From: Gaoshiqia sp050178015
Lineage (GTDB): Bacteria; Bacteroidota; Bacteroidia; Bacteroidales; Prolixibacteraceae
Assembly (NCBI GenBank): GCA_050178015.1
Contig: JBFXGM010000004.1
Location: 1 to 64,000, forward strand
Direction: 5' to 3'
DNA length: 64,000 nt
A program made the position numbers and the translations under genes. The notes under the pieces are model-generated. The model made no database searches and was not told where the DNA came from. It saw nothing but the letters and a program-made list of their open reading frames with translations. Shown one piece after another: positions 23,583 to 32,186 of the stretch; within the stretch, counting starts at the first letter, position 1, and each line of letters starts with the position of its first letter.

Positions 23583-25904
23583 ATGAAGCGGATCCTGTTG
23601 CTGGTTTGGCTGTTAACTTGCTTTTTTACTGCTTTTCCGGTGGGCGAATGGACCGATTATTCGTCGTATTCGTCTGCCCAACAGGTGGTTTTGGCCAACA
23701 ACAAGGTGTATTGTGTTACCACAGGCGGTTTGTTCACCGTGGACAAAACCGACAACAGCCTGCAAAAGCTCACCGGCATAAACGGTTTGTCGGACGTGGG
23801 CGTGAACCGGGTAGGGTACGGCGAAGAGGCGAAGGTGGTGTTGGTGGCCTATAAAAACAGTAACCTCGACCTGATTATTGGCCGGGAGGTCTTCAACTTA
23901 TCGGATATCAAGCGCAAGCTGTTGCCGGCCGACAAAACGATTTATAACATCCTGTTTGTTGGGCAAACGGCCTATTTGTCGTGCGGTTTTGGCATCGTGG
24001 CCGTTAATCTAGAAAAGCGTGAAATAAAAGATACGTATTACATTGGCGACAATGGCGCTGCGGTGAAGGTGATGGACATGGCCTTTGACGGGGAATACCT
24101 GTATGCCGCTACCGAGAATGGCATTTTAAAGGCGCCCATCAATGCTGCAAATTTGCAGGACTTTCGTTTTTGGGGAAAGGACGAAACCATTCCGAATGCA
24201 GACGGGGCCTTTGATCAACTGGAATATTTCGCTGGTAGCCTGATTGCCGGTTTCGACGGCGGTGATGCCGGTCGCGACGAATTGTACCGGTTCGCCAATG
24301 GCGTTTGGAGCAGCTATCTTCCCGGCTTGGACCGGATAACGGACGTGCAGGCATCTTCAGGTTTTCTGACGATTAGCTCTGGTGAAAAAGTTGTTGTGTA
24401 CCGGGAAGACGGCACACTGGTTGACCAGGTGGACAGCTACCCGCTGGCATCTTTCACTGTGAACAGCATTTCCACCAACAGTGCGGTGGTCGATGGGCAG
24501 GGCGATCTTTGGATGGCCGACCAGCATTATGCACTTATTCGCAAATCGGGTGGCAATTTCAGCTGGATTGTCCCGCACGGGCCTGCCGACAACCATGTTT
24601 TTGCGTTGTCGGTGAATGGCGCCGACTTGTGGCTGGCCTCGGGCGGGCGCAACCTGGTGTGGAACAATTTGTTCTATGGGGCTCAATTTCAGCTTTACAG
24701 GAACGGAAGTTGGCAAGTCTTCAACAATCAAACCGACCCGGCATGGGGGCATTTTCACGATGTGGTTTGCGTGGCTGCCAATCCGGCATCGCCCGGTCAG
24801 GTGTTTGCCGGTTCGTGGGGCGGGGGTGTGTCCGAATTTCGAGACGGCAAATTTGTGGCGCGTTACCACAATTTCAACAGCAGCCTGCAAACAGCCTTGC
24901 CCAATCAACCAAACGAACCGTATGTGCGCATCAGCGACCTGGACTTTGACTCGGGCGGGAACCTGTGGGTGGTAAACTCAGCCGTTGGAAGACCCCTTTC
25001 TGTGCTGAAAAGTAACGGCGAGTGGGAATCGTTTGCGCTCCCCGGCATCCAGTCGAACAAAAATGTCGGGCAGCTGGTGATGACCGGCAGGGACGATCAG
25101 TGGATTGTCATCCCGCAAGGAGAGGGGCTGGCCGTTCGAAAAGCGGATGGTTCGGATTACCGGCGCCTGTCGGTCGTGGCTTATTTCAACAATGGCCATG
25201 AAGAGGTTTTCACCCCGATGAACGATATTTATGCAGCGGCTGTTGATCGCGACGGGGCGGTCTGGCTGGGCACTTCAGCCGGTGTGGCCGTTTATTTTCA
25301 GCCCGGCGAAGTTTGGGAGCGCAGTCCTTACTATGCCTCGCAGCCTGGCCTAGATCTGGGCGATGGCCTTTACCATCCCTTGCTGGCCACTCAAACGGTG
25401 ACGGCCATTGCGGTTGACGGCGCCAACCGGAAATGGCTGGGAACCAAAAACTCCGGTCTTTACTTGGTTTCGGAAGACGGGCAACAGGAAATACGGCACT
25501 TTAACACAGGCAACAGTCCATTGCTGGCAGACGAGATTACCAGCCTGGCCATCAACGATCAGACAGGGGAAGTGTTCATTGGCACGGTGGAAGGGCTGAT
25601 TTCATACATGGGCGAAGCAACCGCAGGCCGCTCTGCTTATGATGCTGTTTATGCTTATCCCAATCCCGTCCGCGAGGATTATGAGGGGGATGTGGTAATC
25701 ACCGGACTGATGGAAGATACGCAGGTGAAAATTACCGACATCAGCGGAAACCTGGTGCATCAAACCACTTCGTTGGGGGGACAAGCCACTTGGGATGGCA
25801 AAAACCTGCGCGGGAGCCGGGTAAGCACCGGCGTTTACCTGGTGTTTGGCAACGACCGCTTCGGCGAACAAACATTCGTAACCAAGATTCTGTTCATCCA
25901 CTAA
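23583..25904 (+). CDS. porZ: Type IX secretion system protein PorZ
   Basis: A 773-residue exported protein with an N-terminal signal peptide (KRILLLVWLLTCFFTAFP). Two beta-propeller-like regions of repeated blades follow (GGLFTVDKTDNSLQKLTG; AAVDRDGAVWLGTSAGVAVY; IAVDGANRKWLGTKNSGLY). The C-terminal 80 residues form a type IX sorting domain (AYPNPVREDYEGDVVI; STGVYLVFG). In Porphyromonas gingivalis PorZ is part of the cell-surface attachment complex that delivers anionic LPS to the sortase PorU. It lies between rdgB and recO, apparently co-transcribed. Confidence 0.9.
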   Translation: MKRILLLVWLLTCFFTAFPVGEWTDYSSYSSAQQVVLANNKVYCVTTGGLFTVDKTDNSLQKLTGINGLSDVGVNRVGYGEEAKVVLVAYKNSNLDLIIGREVFNLSDIKRKLLPADKTIYNILFVGQTAYLSCGFGIVAVNLEKREIKDTYYIGDNGAAVKVMDMAFDGEYLYAATENGILKAPINAANLQDFRFWGKDETIPNADGAFDQLEYFAGSLIAGFDGGDAGRDELYRFANGVWSSYLPGLDRITDVQASSGFLTISSGEKVVVYREDGTLVDQVDSYPLASFTVNSISTNSAVVDGQGDLWMADQHYALIRKSGGNFSWIVPHGPADNHVFALSVNGADLWLASGGRNLVWNNLFYGAQFQLYRNGSWQVFNNQTDPAWGHFHDVVCVAANPASPGQVFAGSWGGGVSEFRDGKFVARYHNFNSSLQTALPNQPNEPYVRISDLDFDSGGNLWVVNSAVGRPLSVLKSNGEWESFALPGIQSNKNVGQLVMTGRDDQWIVIPQGEGLAVRKADGSDYRRLSVVAYFNNGHEEVFTPMNDIYAAAVDRDGAVWLGTSAGVAVYFQPGEVWERSPYYASQPGLDLGDGLYHPLLATQTVTAIAVDGANRKWLGTKNSGLYLVSEDGQQEIRHFNTGNSPLLADEITSLAINDQTGEVFIGTVEGLISYMGEATAGRSAYDAVYAYPNPVREDYEGDVVITGLMEDTQVKITDISGNLVHQTTSLGGQATWDGKNLRGSRVSTGVYLVFGNDRFGEQTFVTKILFIH

Positions 25905-25915
25905 AACCTGGCGCT

Positions 25916-26641
25916 GTGATTGAAAAAACAAAAGGTATCTTTCTGCACTATATCAATTATTCCGATTCTGCCATCATTGCCCGTGTTTATACCGAAAAAT
26001 TCGGGCAGCAATCGTATCTGGTCAATGGAGCCCGTTCGAAAAAATCGGCCCTGAAAATCAATTTGTTTCAGCCGTTGTTTTTGCTCGACCTGGAAGTGTA
26101 CCACAAAACCGGGCGCAATCTGCAACGGATGAAAAGTGCGCGGCTGGAGGTTCCGTTCGATCATTTGCCTTTTGATATCCTGAAAAGTTCGCAGGCAATG
26201 TTTATGGCCGAGGTGCTGATGAAATGTCTGAAGGAGGAAGAGACAAACCCGGAACTGTTTGAATTCCTGTTTCATGCGGCTTGTTTGCTGGACCTGAACC
26301 AAGAGGGGACAGCCAATTTTCTGATCGCTTTCCTGTTCAAGCTCACCCGCTACCTGGGAGTGGCACCACAACGCCCGGAGCCGGGCGGATCCCGGTATTT
26401 CGATCTCGTGTCGTCATCTTTTCGCCAACACGAACCACCTCACAACCAGTTTATGGACGTGGAAACCACCCGGAAATTTGAAGAGCTTTTTCAATGCGAC
26501 CTGTCTGAAATCGCTAAACTTACGTTTCGAAACAGGCACCGGACAGTGCTGTTATCCAAGTTGTTGGAGTATTATAAAATTCATCTCGACCTCACGGGTG
26601 AAATCAAATCATTGGCTGTGTTGAAAGAAGTATTGGACTGA
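25916..26641 (+). CDS. recO: DNA repair protein RecO
   Basis: A 241-residue recombination mediator. The N-terminal OB-fold (about residues 1-80) has EKTKGIFLHYINYSDSAIIA, VYTEKFGQQSYLVNGAR and LFQPLFLLDLEVYHKTG. The helical C-terminal part has FLFHAACLLDL and a long terminal helix, without the four-cysteine zinc site of some RecO proteins. Start GTG 25916 is 11 bases after porZ. The frame is open to 25790, but that part lies inside porZ and is not RecO-like. It should load RecA with RecR during gap repair. Confidence 0.9.
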   Translation: MIEKTKGIFLHYINYSDSAIIARVYTEKFGQQSYLVNGARSKKSALKINLFQPLFLLDLEVYHKTGRNLQRMKSARLEVPFDHLPFDILKSSQAMFMAEVLMKCLKEEETNPELFEFLFHAACLLDLNQEGTANFLIAFLFKLTRYLGVAPQRPEPGGSRYFDLVSSSFRQHEPPHNQFMDVETTRKFEELFQCDLSEIAKLTFRNRHRTVLLSKLLEYYKIHLDLTGEIKSLAVLKEVLD

Positions 26642-26721
26642 TTTTCAGTGGCATCAGAAAAGACCTGTCTGAAAGTTAGCTTTTGGGACTGAAGGTATTC
26701 CGGCTGTTTCATTTTATTGTG

Positions 26722-26729
26722 TAATTTTG
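26722..26729 (+). promoter_or_regulatory. -7 element upstream of the aminotransferase-like gene
   Basis: TAATTTTG matches the Bacteroidota -7 consensus perfectly, 55 bases before ATG 26785. No convincing -33 box stands at the normal distance, so the assignment is tentative. Confidence 0.35.
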
Positions 26730-26784
26730 CAGGTATTAACTGACAAATCCGGCAATTCCGTAAATTGTCAACTCATAAACATTC

Positions 26785-27948
26785 ATGGTACAATCAAAAC
26801 TTCCGAATACTACCCGGAGCATTTTTTCTGCCGTAAGCAGTCTGATTGAAGAAACCGGCGCCCTTGATATGGCTATCGGTAGAATCGATTTTCCTTGTCC
26901 GGAGGAATTGACGGAGCTTGCAGCAAGTTACATCAAGGCGGGCAATAATAATTATGCCCCGTTGGAAGGGGTTTTCAAACTGAGAAACGAAATTTCGATA
27001 CGGGTAAAAGAGCAATACGGACACGAATTTGATCCGAAAACTGAAGTCACCATCACTGCGGGTACAATTCAGGCCATTCATACAGCTATCAGCACGGTAG
27101 TGAAGGATGATGATGAGGTGATTGTTTTCGAGCCGGCCTTCGAGTCGTTTGTGCCTTCCATCATTCTGAACGGTGGAAAACCGGTTTATGTGCAGCTGAA
27201 AACACCGGGCTTTAAGATCGACTGGGAAGAGTTGCGAAAGATGATTTCCACCAAAACACGGATGATTATCCTGAATTCGCCTCACAACCCATCAGGAAGT
27301 GTGTTGTCCGAAAACGATATGCAGCAGCTCCAGCGCCTCACCAACGGGACCAATATCACGATCCTGAGCGATGAAATTTTTGAGTCGATCATTTTTGATA
27401 ACCAGAAGCACCAAAGTGTTGCCCGTTTCCCCAAACTGATTGAGCGGAGCTTTATCATTTCGTCGTTTGGCCCGTTGTACAATATCAATGGATGGGGTAT
27501 TTCGTATTGTCTGGCACCGGAAAAACTGATGGCTGAATTCCGGAAGGTGCAGCAAATTCAGATTTATAACGTGAATACGCCCCTCCAATATGCCCTGGCC
27601 GACTATTTGCCGCGAAACTATTCTTTCGAAGATGTTTCCGAGCTTTACCAGGGAAAACGCAACTACTTCAACCGCTTGCTCGAAAATAGCCTGTACACGG
27701 TTTTGCCAGCGCAGGGTGGTTATTTTCAGTTGATTGACTATTCTAAAATATCGGATGAACCGGATGCCGTATTTGCGGATCGGCTGGCTCGTGATTTTGG
27801 CATTGCCACGCTGCCCATTTCGGCTTTTTACCACGAAAAAACAAAAGCTCGTTACATCCGTGTGTGCTTTGCAAAGGAAAACAGCAAACTGGAACAGGCT
27901 GCCGAACGCTTATTGCAGGTGCCTTCCATGGTGTTGGGCGATCTGTAG
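26785..27948 (+). CDS. Aminotransferase-fold protein lacking the PLP lysine
   Basis: A 387-residue fold-type I aminotransferase homologue of the methionine/aspartate aminotransferase (KAT/YbdL-like) group. Conserved parts are NNYAPLEGVFKLRNEI, TITAGTIQAIHTAI, ILNSPHNPSGSVLSE, SDEIFESIIFD and the C-terminal carboxylate-binding YIRVCFAKEN. The segment that normally reads SFGKTFHxTGWK is SFGPLYNINGWG, so the lysine that binds PLP is Pro230 (CCG, 27472-27474). The frame is intact and there is no sign of a pseudogene. Standard transamination is not expected; a structural or regulatory role, or another lysine taking over, is possible. Confidence 0.85.
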   Translation: MVQSKLPNTTRSIFSAVSSLIEETGALDMAIGRIDFPCPEELTELAASYIKAGNNNYAPLEGVFKLRNEISIRVKEQYGHEFDPKTEVTITAGTIQAIHTAISTVVKDDDEVIVFEPAFESFVPSIILNGGKPVYVQLKTPGFKIDWEELRKMISTKTRMIILNSPHNPSGSVLSENDMQQLQRLTNGTNITILSDEIFESIIFDNQKHQSVARFPKLIERSFIISSFGPLYNINGWGISYCLAPEKLMAEFRKVQQIQIYNVNTPLQYALADYLPRNYSFEDVSELYQGKRNYFNRLLENSLYTVLPAQGGYFQLIDYSKISDEPDAVFADRLARDFGIATLPISAFYHEKTKARYIRVCFAKENSKLEQAAERLLQVPSMVLGDL

Positions 27949-27960
27949 AAATTTTCACAC

Positions 27961-28010
27961 AAAAAAAGCTGATTGCTGTTCTTTTTTCAAGACCAGCAAT
28001 CAGCTTTTTT
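27961..28010. terminator. Bidirectional terminator
   Basis: AAAAAAAGCTGATTGCTG (27961-27978) pairs with CAGCAATCAGCTTTTTT (27994-28010), leaving a 15-base loop. It ends both the aminotransferase-like gene and the convergent SPOR lipoprotein gene. Confidence 0.85.
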
Positions 28011-28029
28011 ATTTTTCTTCACAGGAAGA

Positions 28030-28527
28030 TTATTTCTTGATCAGCAGCCAGGTGTCAGCATATTTCGGGAAATTGCTGCGGATTTGGTTGACCCGGTTTC
28101 TGGCTTCACCTTCATTGGTGTACGAGTTTACACATACCCGGTAATAGCCGGTTTCGCTGTGCAATACAATCGGGTTGAAACCTTGAGGGATCAACTCCTG
28201 CTTGTAACGGTTGGCATTGTCAATGGAACTGAAACTTCCAATGATGACAAAAAAGCTTCCGCCGTCATATTTCGAGGCATCTTCTTTTTGGGCAAAGGTA
28301 AACGTTTCTGTTTGCGTACGTACCGGCGCCGAGGGCTGTTCGTACATTTTATCCGATGTAGGGTTCTCGCGTACCCCTGGCTTGGGTTCTGTTACCGAGA
28401 ATACTTTGCTTTGTGGTTCTTCCTGTCTCACGGTTTCGGCAGCATCATTCTTGCTGAGCTTTTGGGTTGTTTTACAGCCAAAAAGCAAAAAACTGAATGC
28501 AAATGCGCCAATGATAAGTTTTCTCAT
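28030..28527 (-). CDS. SPOR-domain lipoprotein
   Basis: A 165-residue lipoprotein. The signal MRKLIIGAFAFSFLLFGC has a lipobox LFGC with the cysteine at residue 18. A charged, Pro-rich linker (about 20-85) leads to a C-terminal SPOR domain (about 90-165: GSFFVIIGSFSSIDNANRYK; GYYRVCVNSYTNEGEARNRV). SPOR domains bind denuded peptidoglycan at division sites. It is probably periplasmic, lipid-anchored and involved in cell-wall or division functions; the exact partner is unknown. A TAGATTTG element (28556-28563, minus strand) lies just upstream. Confidence 0.88.
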   Translation of the reverse strand: MRKLIIGAFAFSFLLFGCKTTQKLSKNDAAETVRQEEPQSKVFSVTEPKPGVRENPTSDKMYEQPSAPVRTQTETFTFAQKEDASKYDGGSFFVIIGSFSSIDNANRYKQELIPQGFNPIVLHSETGYYRVCVNSYTNEGEARNRVNQIRSNFPKYADTWLLIKK

Positions 28528-28555
28528 TTCTTTATTTTTTAATGGTTTCTCTTTA

Positions 28556-28563
28556 CAAATCTA
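28556..28563 (-). promoter_or_regulatory. -7 element of the SPOR lipoprotein gene
   Basis: Minus-strand TAGATTTG is a perfect TAnnTTTG, 28 bases before the start codon. The -33 region is poor, so only the -7 box is claimed. Confidence 0.4.
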
Positions 28564-28705
28564 CGAAAAAGGAAATCAGCATATTGTGCCGATGAAAATT
28601 GGTTATTAACTATTCGTTGTTGAAATCAGGCCCGTCGGCATCCACTTACTCCTGTGCCTGTGCCTGTTCTTCCTGCTTTTAACTTTTTCCTTGATCCTTT
28701 GGCCT

Positions 28706-28948
28706 TTAGTAATGAAGCTGCCTCTTCAAAAAACGCTGTCCGCCAACCGTACGGTAAAAAATCACCCTTCGGATAGCGTGTTGTTTACTGGGATGAGCTT
28801 CATGAAAAACCATGTTCCAGGGAGAAATCCCCTTGGTTTCTTCAATCAGGCCTTCGTTATGGGCCTCTTCGGTTTTGGCGATGTCGGCGCAAACGCCGTA
28901 ATGAAACCGGTGATGTTCGAGATTATAGACAACGTATGAATAGTACAT
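28706..28948 (-). CDS. GIY-YIG family protein with degenerate active site
   Basis: An 80-residue protein of the small UvrC-N-like GIY-YIG class. YYSYVVYNLEHHRFHYGV carries the GIY/YIG elements (YVV and HYG), followed by EEAHNEG, KGISPWNMVFHEAH and GGQRFLKR. In active members an Arg stands before the EHN motif and a Glu in the AxxRE helix. Here these positions are Thr26 and Val62, so nuclease activity is doubtful. The frame is open back to 29056, but ATG 28948 is chosen because a consensus promoter (28953-28983) ends 4 bases before it. It may be a decaying or repurposed gene. Confidence 0.7.
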   Translation of the reverse strand: MYYSYVVYNLEHHRFHYGVCADIAKTEEAHNEGLIEETKGISPWNMVFHEAHPSKQHAIRRVIFYRTVGGQRFLKRQLHY

Positions 28949-28952
28949 GGCG

Positions 28953-28983
28953 CAAAAGTAGGAAAAGAAAACCAAATTCTCAA
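28953..28983 (-). promoter_or_regulatory. Promoter of the GIY-YIG gene, apparently leaderless
   Basis: Minus-strand TTG (28981-28983), a 20-base spacer and TACTTTTG (28953-28960). The -7 element is followed by CGCC and then ATG, the same arrangement as at bamD. Confidence 0.6.
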
Positions 28984-29107
28984 CCGGCAACAGGTGGACG
29001 AATGCGTTTGTGTATGGGGCCATTTTGGAAATATAAAAGCCAAGGCAATTTTGCACCCTGGCTATCAGAGCCAGTTAGCCATATTTGTTTTTTATGATTA
29101 CAGAATA

Positions 29108-29311
29108 ATGGGAAAGGCCTCTGCCAGAGAAGGGAATGAGGCTACCAGAAAGGAGAATGTGCTTACCAGAATGGAGAATGCCTCTACCAGAGAGGAGAAT
29201 GAGGTTACCAGAGAGGGGAATGAGGCTCCTAAAGTGGGGAACACGTTAACTAGCGATGAGAATGAGACAACCAGAATGGCGAACAAGACAACTAAGCCGA
29301 TGAATGCCTAA
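29108..29311 (+). CDS. Possible small heptad-repeat protein
   Basis: A 67-codon frame starting ATGGGAAAGGCC. Eight successive 7-residue units of the form N-x-x-T-R-x-x (NEATRKE, NVLTRME, NASTREE, NEVTREG and so on) make up nearly all of it. The product would be very hydrophilic and charged. The frame is open further upstream to 28994 and also on the opposite strand, so coding is uncertain. No promoter was found. It may be simply a tandem-repeat tract. Confidence 0.3.
   Translation: MGKASAREGNEATRKENVLTRMENASTREENEVTREGNEAPKVGNTLTSDENETTRMANKTTKPMNA
29135..29302. repeat. 21-bp tandem repeat, eight imperfect copies
   Basis: Units of 21 bases (type AATGxxxxTACCAGAxxGGxG) repeat eight times with base changes but no length change. 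The consistent period keeps the frame open on both strands. Confidence 0.8.
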
Positions 29312-29341
29312 ACTAGCCAGTTTTTTATGGTCCCGAACTCG

Positions 29342-29549
29342 CCCTCGTCTTAGCGAAGCGGTGACGAGGGGTGAGCTGTGAGTCGTTTTTAACGACAAAA
29401 CAAGCCATGCGTTCGCAAAAAAAGAATTACCTGCCCGAAACAGCTACCGGCCTTCGCCGGAATGACATGGGTGGGGGAGAGTTTTTATTCGGGTGGCGCG
29501 ATTTGTAATCGCGCAATTTACAACCGGCGATTACAAATCGCCGCACCCG
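29342..29549. repeat. Island of palindromes (REP-like)
   Basis: Four hairpins are packed in about 210 bases: CCCTCGTC/GACGAGGG (29342-29349, 29363-29370), GTCGTT/AACGAC (29382-29387, 29391-29396), CCGGC/GCCGG near 29450, and a 23-base arm pair at 29490-29512 and 29527-29549 with two mismatches. The last abuts the nspC stop and may act as its terminator. The pattern resembles dispersed palindromic (REP-like) elements, but copy number cannot be seen here. Confidence 0.6.
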
Positions 29550-30695
29550 TTAGCTCAGTTTGTTTTTATAATCTTCGTAACCAAACTGGCGGATGAGTTC
29601 GAATTCGCCGTTTGCCCGGATGATGCCGATTGACGGGTGCTGCACCCCGTTGAAGAAGGTGGTTTTCACCATCGTGTAATGGATCATGTCTTCGAAGATG
29701 AGGTTGTCGCCCACGTGCAGCGCTTCGTCGAACGACCAGTAGCCAAAATAATCGCCGCTGAGGCAGGTGTTGCCGCCCATACGGTAGGTAGGTTTCCCGT
29801 CAACCGGCTGCGAACTGGCGTGGCGGATGCGCGGTTGGTAAGGCATTTCGAGGCAGTCGGGCATGTGGGCCGCGAACGATACGTTGAGCATGGCCGTTTT
29901 AATGCCCTTGTTTTCTACCAGGTCGAGCACAGTGGCTTTCAAAAAGCCGGTTTCCCAGGCAAAGGCGCTTCCCGGTTCCAGAATGACATGCAGTTGCGGG
30001 TAGCGGCTTTTCAATCCTTTCAGAATTTCAATGAGGTGCTCCACATCGTACCCTTTGCGGGTCATCAGGTGGCCGCCGCCCATGTTCAGCCATTTCACCT
30101 GTTTCAGCAGGGGGCCGAACTTCTCTTCCACGGCAGCGAGTGTTTTTTCCAGGTCGGTGGAGTACGACTCGCACAGTGTGTGGAAGTGCAGCCCGTCGAT
30201 GCCTTCGGGCAGTTTTCCGCCCAGTTGTTCGGCAATCACGCCCAGCCGCGATCCCGGGGCGCAGGGGTTGTACAGCTCGGTTTCCACTTCCGAAAACTCG
30301 GGGTTGATGCGCAGCGCCATCGAAATATTCTTGCCCGACTGGCGCACCATCGGGTAAAAACGTTCGTACTGGCTCAGCGAGTTAAAGGTGATATGGCTCG
30401 ACAGTTGAATGATTTCGGGGAAGGTTTCCTCGTCGTACACCGGCGCGTAGGTGTGGGCCTCGGTTTTCATTTCTTCGGCGCAAAGTTTGGCCTCGTGCAG
30501 CGAGCTGGCCGTGGCCCCGGTAATGTATTCGCGCACAACGGGGAAGGCGCTCCACATGGCAAACCCTTTGAAAGCCAGGATAATTTCTACGCCCGAACGT
30601 TCGGCCACCGATTGAATCAATTCCAGGTTTTTCCGAAGCAGATTTTCTTCCAGCACATAGCAGGGTGACGGGATTTCAGGGTATTCAACGCGCAT
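29550..30695 (-). CDS. nspC: Carboxynorspermidine decarboxylase
   Basis: A 381-residue PLP enzyme of the alanine racemase-fold decarboxylases. It makes norspermidine or spermidine from the carboxy precursor. Motifs are the PLP-lysine region ILAFKGFAMWSAFP (near residue 43), the glycine loop LNMGGGHLMT, the active-site HFHTLCES, EPGSAFAWETGF, and the C-terminal GNTCLSGDYFGYW with the catalytic cysteine. Length is normal for NspC. It stands alone between the palindrome island and the dapA terminator. Confidence 0.94.
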   Translation of the reverse strand: MRVEYPEIPSPCYVLEENLLRKNLELIQSVAERSGVEIILAFKGFAMWSAFPVVREYITGATASSLHEAKLCAEEMKTEAHTYAPVYDEETFPEIIQLSSHITFNSLSQYERFYPMVRQSGKNISMALRINPEFSEVETELYNPCAPGSRLGVIAEQLGGKLPEGIDGLHFHTLCESYSTDLEKTLAAVEEKFGPLLKQVKWLNMGGGHLMTRKGYDVEHLIEILKGLKSRYPQLHVILEPGSAFAWETGFLKATVLDLVENKGIKTAMLNVSFAAHMPDCLEMPYQPRIRHASSQPVDGKPTYRMGGNTCLSGDYFGYWSFDEALHVGDNLIFEDMIHYTMVKTTFFNGVQHPSIGIIRANGEFELIRQFGYEDYKNKLS

Positions 30696-30730
30696 GGTTT
30701 GCCAATTTAAAGTGAATGATTTCGTGTAAA

Positions 30731-30777
30731 TAAAAAACGGTTGAAAGCTGTTGGCTGCCGACCAATGCTTTCAACCG
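30731..30777 (-). terminator. Terminator after dapA
   Basis: CGGTTGAAAGC (30738-30748) and GCTTTCAACCG (30767-30777) are perfect complements. On the minus strand the stem is followed by TTTTTTA (30731-30737). Confidence 0.8.
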
Positions 30778-30795
30778 CAAATATGCTAAATATTT

Positions 30796-31677
30796 TTAGA
30801 GAATTCGTTTCAACTCTTCTTCCAGGTCGCGACGCAATTCCTCGCTGGCGGGGTAGAGCGGCAGGCGCACCACATGGCTGCTTTTGCCCATAATTTCCAT
30901 CAGCGCTTTGATGCCCACCGGGTTTCCTTCGCGGAAAATCAGTTTGAACAGGTCGATCAGTTGCAGGTGCAATTCGCGGGCTTCGGCATATTTGCCGTCG
31001 TTGGCCAGGTGGACCAAATCTGCCAGTTGTTTGGGCAGGGCATTGGCAATCACCGAAATCACGCCGATTCCGCCCACGGCAATTACCGGCAGGGCCAGCA
31101 CATCGTCGCCCGAGATCACCGAAAAATGATCCGGTCCGTGCTTTACCATTCGCGCCACCTGCGACGATTCGCCGGAGGCTTCCTTGATGGCCACCACGTT
31201 GGGGCAGGCGTTGGCAATGGTTACCGAGGTGGCGGCATCCATGTTCACGCCGGTGCGCGAAGGCACGTTGTACAGCACCACGGGCACCGGACTGGCTTGG
31301 GCCACCAGCTTGTAGTGCTCAACCAGGCCTTGTTGCGACGGGCGATTATAATAAGGTGTCACCGACAGAATCCCGGCGATGCCGTCAAAGTCGGTTTCTT
31401 CCATGCATTTGATGATTTTGTACGGATCGTTTCCGCCCATTCCCAGCATGAGGGGCACCCGCTTGTTGACTTTCGATTTGATGCATTTCACTACTTCCTT
31501 TTGCTCGTCGGCAGAAAGGGTAGGGGTTTCGGCAGTTGTTCCCAATGCCACTAAATAATCCATGCTGCCCGAAATCTGGTCGTCCACCAGTTTTTCCAGG
31601 GCATCGAAATCAATTGAAAAATCTTTTTTAAACGGAGTGATCAGGGCAACGCCCGCGCCTTTAAAAAGGTGTGTCAT
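30796..31677 (-). CDS. dapA: 4-hydroxy-tetrahydrodipicolinate synthase
   Basis: A 293-residue class I aldolase that condenses pyruvate and aspartate semialdehyde on the lysine/diaminopimelate pathway. Motifs are GAGVALITPFKKD at the start, LGTTAETPTLSADE, the tyrosine in YNVPSRTG, the Schiff-base lysine in VVAIKEASGE and ISGDDVLALP. It starts 11 bases after the stop of the upstream gene of unknown function, so the two are probably co-transcribed. Confidence 0.96.
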   Translation of the reverse strand: MTHLFKGAGVALITPFKKDFSIDFDALEKLVDDQISGSMDYLVALGTTAETPTLSADEQKEVVKCIKSKVNKRVPLMLGMGGNDPYKIIKCMEETDFDGIAGILSVTPYYNRPSQQGLVEHYKLVAQASPVPVVLYNVPSRTGVNMDAATSVTIANACPNVVAIKEASGESSQVARMVKHGPDHFSVISGDDVLALPVIAVGGIGVISVIANALPKQLADLVHLANDGKYAEARELHLQLIDLFKLIFREGNPVGIKALMEIMGKSSHVVRLPLYPASEELRRDLEEELKRIL

Positions 31678-31688
31678 GCTTGTTTTGT

Positions 31689-32186
31689 TTATTTTATTTT
31701 ATCCAAATAATGGGTCAGTTGCGCAACCAGAAAACTGGGTTCCCGGCGTTTGCTGACATCGATACTGAGGTCGAAAAAATCAGGCTGGGCATCCGACCAT
31801 CCTGTTTTAAACGAAGCCCTCGAAAGTGCGCGTATCACCTGTGCCTGTACCGACGAAGACATGCTGAGGTCGATCAGCAAATCAAATTCGGTATTCAGAA
31901 AATCGGTCAGTACGCTGCTTTTGGGCATCCCCCAGAAACTAAAGTCATTATTACTGATGCAATTGGCCAAATTGTCTGCCGAACCAGCGATAAAACAAAG
32001 CTCGGTGCATTTGATGTGCTTTTGCGACAAGGTCTTTTTCAGGTCCTCGAAAGCGGCCCGGTCTTCGCAATTAAAAACGATCCCGGCGGTTTTTGCCGAA
32101 TCCAGGTTGACGAACTTTTTGTTGCGCCGGATGGATTTTAACTTTCGGTTGACCAACCAATAAACCAGTTGTTTTTTTAGTCCCAT
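31689..32186 (-). CDS. Conserved hypothetical protein (DUF6913-like)
   Basis: A 165-residue cytoplasmic protein. It starts with a basic, amphipathic segment (LKKQLVYWLVNRKLKSIRRN), then alternating strands and helices (AGIVFNCEDRAAFEDLKKTL; EFDLLIDLSM), a possible Rossmann-like layout. It resembles a conserved Bacteroidota protein regularly found beside dapA and ligA, which I recall as DUF6913; the family name is from memory. The TATTTTTG element on the minus strand (32197-32204) is a likely -7 box 10 bases before the start codon. Function is unknown. Confidence 0.7.
   Translation of the reverse strand: MGLKKQLVYWLVNRKLKSIRRNKKFVNLDSAKTAGIVFNCEDRAAFEDLKKTLSQKHIKCTELCFIAGSADNLANCISNNDFSFWGMPKSSVLTDFLNTEFDLLIDLSMSSSVQAQVIRALSRASFKTGWSDAQPDFFDLSIDVSKRREPSFLVAQLTHYLDKIK

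Noticed and set aside
29135..29302. CRISPR array
   Set aside because: The 21-bp units are contiguous and imperfect with no unique spacers, and no cas gene is nearby.
29637..30668. 343-codon frame antisense to nspC
   Set aside because: It overlaps a complete nspC and has no promoter or recognised domain.
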